A stretch of DNA of 64,000 nt from Carnegiea gigantea (Eukaryota > Streptophyta > Magnoliopsida > Caryophyllales > Cactaceae): the NCBI GenBank assembly GCA_029747015.1, contig JAKOGI010000127.1, positions 62,001 through 126,000 on the forward strand, given 5' to 3'. Below, in pieces: positions 61,129 through 64,000 of the stretch; positions within the stretch are counted from its first letter, which is position 1, and each line of letters opens with the position of its first letter. The position numbers and the translations under genes were made by a program. The notes beneath the pieces were generated by a model that did not search any database, was not told where the DNA came from, and was given only the letters and a program-made list of their open reading frames with translations.

Positions 61129-61310
61129 TGCTGGGAATATCACACATGAATAATGAAGTTCCACATCGGGAGTTTGAGAAGAAGGATCATGGTATATAAG
61201 TCAAATGGGCCACTCCTCCTATTGTCAATTAGTTTTAGGATGGAACCTCACTTGGGCTTGTTGCCATGGACCTTGGTTGAAGTGGGCTCCTTCCTTGGAT
61301 CTCCCCAACA
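61129..61310 (+). repeat. TRIM-B 3' LTR (182 bp)
   Basis: TGCTGGGAAT start and CCCCAACA end, the same length as the 5' LTR. Confidence 0.95.
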
Positions 61311-61567
61311 CTTTCCTTTGTTAAATCAAAGCAGAAGATGAAGAAGTACTTCTTGTGACATACAGGGAAGAACACCTTGAAATTAGAGAATAATTAATAT
61401 TATATAATGTGGTATTTTAATATACAATTAAAATGTATTAGATTAATGCTTACCGGCTGCAATAGTTTTCCTGATATCCATTTGTCACATCTCTGGAATT
61501 CTTTCTGAAGAATTGTTTCAAAAAATGTACCTTCCCTCTTCTAATTTTGCTGTTATTGTGTTAAATT

Positions 61568-62844
61568 TGTTACCACAAGTGCGCGATACCAGTTATAGCT
61601 AGCAACAGCAAGTACAGGACATTTCTACAAGGAACGTGATTTCCAATTGCTAGATTTGATTTATAGCACTCAATTTAGGCAAAACTTCAATGGCGTCAAA
61701 TGATTACTAATTAGCAGTACTATTGTACTGAAATTGATAAGTTATCTAATTCAATGATAAAAAGGGTCCTAGATTGGGATTCACCACACTATTATACTAG
61801 ATGAATCATAATTAGATCATACAAGCCATGCCTATGAAAACAATCGAAGTGGAAGGGACTACAATTTAAGGCGCATCTAAGCCTTCTTTCAAAGGTCCAT
61901 AAACTGACTGAAATAGTCCTATTTATCTATCAAGGTCATAGGATTGTGTAATCAAATAATCCCAATTGAAACCCTAACTGTTTTCACATCAAGAAAATCA
62001 ATTGCCTACAAATTTGCACTAGATAAAGGATGCAACTTTCGTTGATCTTCCAAACCCTAACTAAGAACAACGAATAAAACTTTTTCAAACAATTCAACAA
62101 ACAGTTGGCGTACTATGTAGGAATTCGAATTGCAATCATGGACACAACTTATAAAAACCTAAAATATGATTCACTTTTGCAAAATAGAGGCTACCCCCAA
62201 TCCAAGACTACCGATTTAGCCTCTAATCATACTTCCAATCACAATCAAGAATAAGAATCTAGAAGGCATCACCAAAAGTTGCAAACTTAAATTTAAATCA
62301 CAAAAGAGGGAAGAATGAGAACGTATTTCAATTGATTTCCAAGAGCAATCATGCAAATTCGTACCTAATCAAAACTTCAATCTAATACACTAGAATTTTG
62401 AGCAAGAAATTAGCATAGAAAAGCCCTAAAAATCGCCCCCTTTTCGGGAGCTCTAAGAAAAACTGCAGGATCCCCTAACTGTCGTTGCGACAAAACAATT
62501 AATCGCATAGGGAACTAAAGTGGCACGGTGCCACCGTGCCACATCCCTGGTTTGTTGCTTCTTGCATTCTGTCTTGGCATGTTCGAGCTTCCTGGCATAG
62601 GGCCCCCATGCCAGTATCTCTTCATTTGCTCAAAATCTGCCCTTTTGGCCTTCCTGTCGGACGGCATTGGTGAGTTTTCCTCTTTCCATTAATCCGGAAC
62701 TCTATAAAGCATAAAAACATCTCACATGAGCAATTCCGGGTAAAGGAGGCCTATGCGACCCCTATGTTTTGAAGTTTAAACCCAAAAATCACTGAAAGGA
62801 GAGGTCAAAGTGGTATCGAAAGAGGTAAAAATAGAGGTTTATCA
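61568..62844 (-). repeat. Gypsy-type (Athila-like) 3' LTR, minus orientation
   Basis: On minus it opens TGATAAACCTCTATTTTTACC at 62844, preceded by GGTTGAGGACAAGTAAGAG, the usual text before the 3' LTR in this group. It closes at GCGCACTTGTGGTAACA (61568). Near the end, TGTACTTGCTGTTGCTAGC resembles the LTR remnant at 9640-10905. A perfect hairpin motif lies at 62520-62542. The LTR abuts the first visible Ulp1 exon, so the element truncates that gene. The other LTR is outside the window. Confidence 0.65.
62520..62542. repeat. Perfect 10-bp inverted repeat with 3-nt loop in the gypsy LTR
   Basis: GTGGCACGGT and ACCGTGCCAC are exact complements separated by GCC. This is the same GGCAC...GTGCC motif class as in the LTR remnant near 9.9 kb. 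Confidence 0.9.
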
Positions 62845-64000
62845 CTCTCACATGCTTATCTCTTACTTGTCCTCAACCAAGGTTATCAATTAACAGATCA
62901 GTGGGGAGATTCACCTTATATAACATCCTCCTCAGGCAAAAAATGATAACGAGATCGATAAGAATGGCAACCTCTAACTACAAGACTCGACAAGGGCAAA
63001 ATTCATTTTTTCAAATAAAGCACATATGCTAGGATGCGAATCATTGGATCCCAGTGTAAGAGTAGAAACCTCATATTGAATCCCTTAGAAATGCCCAGTC
63101 TCCCGGAATCGTTGGTGAGCTAGTTAGACTGGTAGGCCCTGGCTATAGGGATAGAATTGGAAACACTCATCTCTTGTGTGTAAGGTAAGTATAATCACTC
63201 AAAACGGCTCTTCATGTAAACAAATTGTCATATGCCTGGTAGAACTCTCAATTCTCCATCGATGAAGTCAAATGCTCAAATGTAAATCATGAGGGCTTTT
63301 CCAGGGTTGTAGTAGGTTGTGGTCTAAGGAAAGGGAGGATAGCAATTTGGGTATGAGGAGCTAAATAGCCTAGTAGAGAGCAATCACAACAACTCCAAAC
63401 TATCATATAGTTACCGCCACTATTCCCAAAAAAAGCGTAACAACAAGGAAAGGGAGCAAGACTTCCATTTTGCCTTTTGAACAGGAGCTCCTATGCTACA
63501 CATCTTATTCATATGAACCCTTTTTGCATTTTTATTGTTTTTTTTTTGGTTGTTTTTTTCCTTTTTTTTCCGAAAAGGGAAAGAGAAATGAATGGCATAG
63601 GTCATAGAAAAATTAAAACTCCCCATCCTATAAAGCTTGAAAATAGTCACGACAACCCACTTAGGTGCAACCACATGCACAACTCCCAAATCAACATGAC
63701 TCACATCCCTGTTCTACTAACTTGGCATAGGGTAAGATTGTTCAATTTAGGCCAAGAGTTCAGTAGACATTAGGGGAATGAAGTAAAAAGGTAAAAGGCT
63801 TAAGGGGTTAGCAAATGGATTATGAATACACTAGGTGGCTTTTTGGCTCATGTGGGTTATAAATTGAACAGATGTCTCAATCATATCAACATTAAGCACA
63901 AGACAAATGCAATTTTAAAGAGAGTCAGGCCAAGTTCTAGAGATGCTCACAAGAAGGGGGTTAAACACTCAAAAAGGACATTCGAGATCATGTGTAATGA
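62845..64000 (-). other. 3' internal region of the minus-strand gypsy-type element
   Basis: No coding domain is recognised. The sequence leads into the 3' LTR on minus and holds poly(T) and pyrimidine runs near 63530-63570. It likely continues beyond the window. Confidence 0.45.

Larger units (their letters stand above)
60704..61310 (+). mobile_element. TRIM-B: intact miniature LTR retrotransposon
   Basis: Two 182-bp LTRs (60704-60885 and 61129-61310; TGYTGGGAAT...CCCCAACA) flank a 243-bp interior. TGGTATCAGAGCT at 60888-60900 is the tRNA-Met primer site, and GTGTGAGGGGAAGA before the second LTR is the polypurine tract. CTTTC on both sides (60699-60703 and 61311-61315) is a perfect TSD. The LTRs are about 92 percent identical by eye. 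It has no coding capacity and splits an exon of the Ulp1-like gene. Confidence 0.97.
35626..61560. mobile_element. MULE locus with FAR1-type transposase and Ulp1-type protease genes, split by nested insertions
   Basis: A FAR1/MULE transposase pseudogene on plus (36580-38948) faces a C48 Ulp1-like protease pseudogene on minus (40330-61560). MULEs that carry Ulp1-like genes are known in plants (Kaonashi, CUMULE). Both genes share 21-bp GCTCAC repeats in non-coding stretches. CACTA-2 and TRIM-B interrupt the protease gene, and a gypsy LTR abuts its upstream end at 61568. Terminal inverted repeats were not found. Treating both genes as one element is therefore an inference, and the outer bounds are those of what I can support. 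Confidence 0.6.
40330..61560 (-). pseudogene. Ulp1-like cysteine protease (C48) gene, split by CACTA-2 and TRIM-B
   Basis: Read on minus: an exon at about 61560-61454 (KEFQRCDKWISGKLLQP), a GTAAGC...AG intron (61453-61376), and an exon from 61375 with VFFPVCHKKYFFIFCFDL and LDIMDN. That exon is cut by TRIM-B at 61310 and resumes at 60703 to about 60620. An intron follows that carries the GCTCAC repeats and all of CACTA-2. Then come an exon at 40748-40548 with NVTNCGIFCMGHIQSYFG, a GTAAGT...CAG intron (40547-40450), and a last exon to a TAA at 40330. The Cys of the C48 triad (NCGIF) is kept, but the His expected before the FFIFCF strand appears replaced (KKYFF). Stops occur within the last two exons. 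Relatives remove SUMO-like modifiers; in MULEs the role is unknown. Confidence 0.7.

Noticed and set aside
63477..63773. 98-codon plus frame with a hydrophobic stretch
   Set aside because: Hydrophobicity comes from poly(T) runs at 63530-63570 in non-coding retrotransposon DNA.

Overview
This window is nuclear DNA of a flowering plant, probably a eudicot with a transposon-rich genome. It carries plant-type CACTA, MULE, copia, gypsy, TRIM and LARD elements and a broken copy of a plant cytosolic ribosomal protein gene. I see no intact host gene, no rRNA or tRNA gene, no CRISPR array and no bacterial-style operon. Nearly everything identified is a transposable element or a relic of one, and almost every coding region has stops or frameshifts.

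Layout. 1-4734: minus-strand CACTA element (TNP2 relic) whose 5' terminus, at 4734, interrupts the gag of a plus-strand Ty1/copia element (4735 to about 9370). About 9640-10905: gypsy-type LTR remnant. 11560-13205: minus-strand Sirevirus-type copia pol relic. 13310-14481: tandem TRIM with three 72-bp LTRs that holds a near full-length RPS17 mRNA copy in antisense. 14482-16907: unassigned DNA with a dispersed repeat and a microsatellite. 16908-21603: non-autonomous CACTA element (TSD CAT) with a possible captured host gene fragment. About 21990-22813: Sirevirus-like LTR fragment. About 23950-31100: decayed Tat-lineage Ty3/gypsy element. 31110-32342: 3' end and LTR of a Sirevirus-like element. 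32343-35079: unassigned AT-rich DNA.

From about 35 kb to 61.56 kb lies the most structured part. It is a Mutator-like (MULE) locus with a FAR1-type transposase pseudogene on plus and a convergent Ulp1-type (C48) protease pseudogene on minus. TRIM-A (35080-35625, TSD GGCTG) sits in its left part. CACTA-2 (40895-60489, TSD AAA) sits in an intron of the protease gene and is itself split by an 11.5-kb LARD with 4.3-kb LTRs (46750-58241, TSD CCCCA). TRIM-B (60704-61310, TSD CTTTC) splits a protease exon. A gypsy-type LTR (61568-62844, minus) and its internal 3' sequence close the window.

The sequence gives a relative order: MULE first, then CACTA-2, then the LARD, with the TRIMs as separate later hits. 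Intact TSDs at four nested insertions show that their boundaries are undisturbed. The features most worth a second look are the RPS17 copy inside the tiny TRIM, the 21-bp GCTCAC repeats shared by non-coding parts of both MULE genes, and the large LARD.
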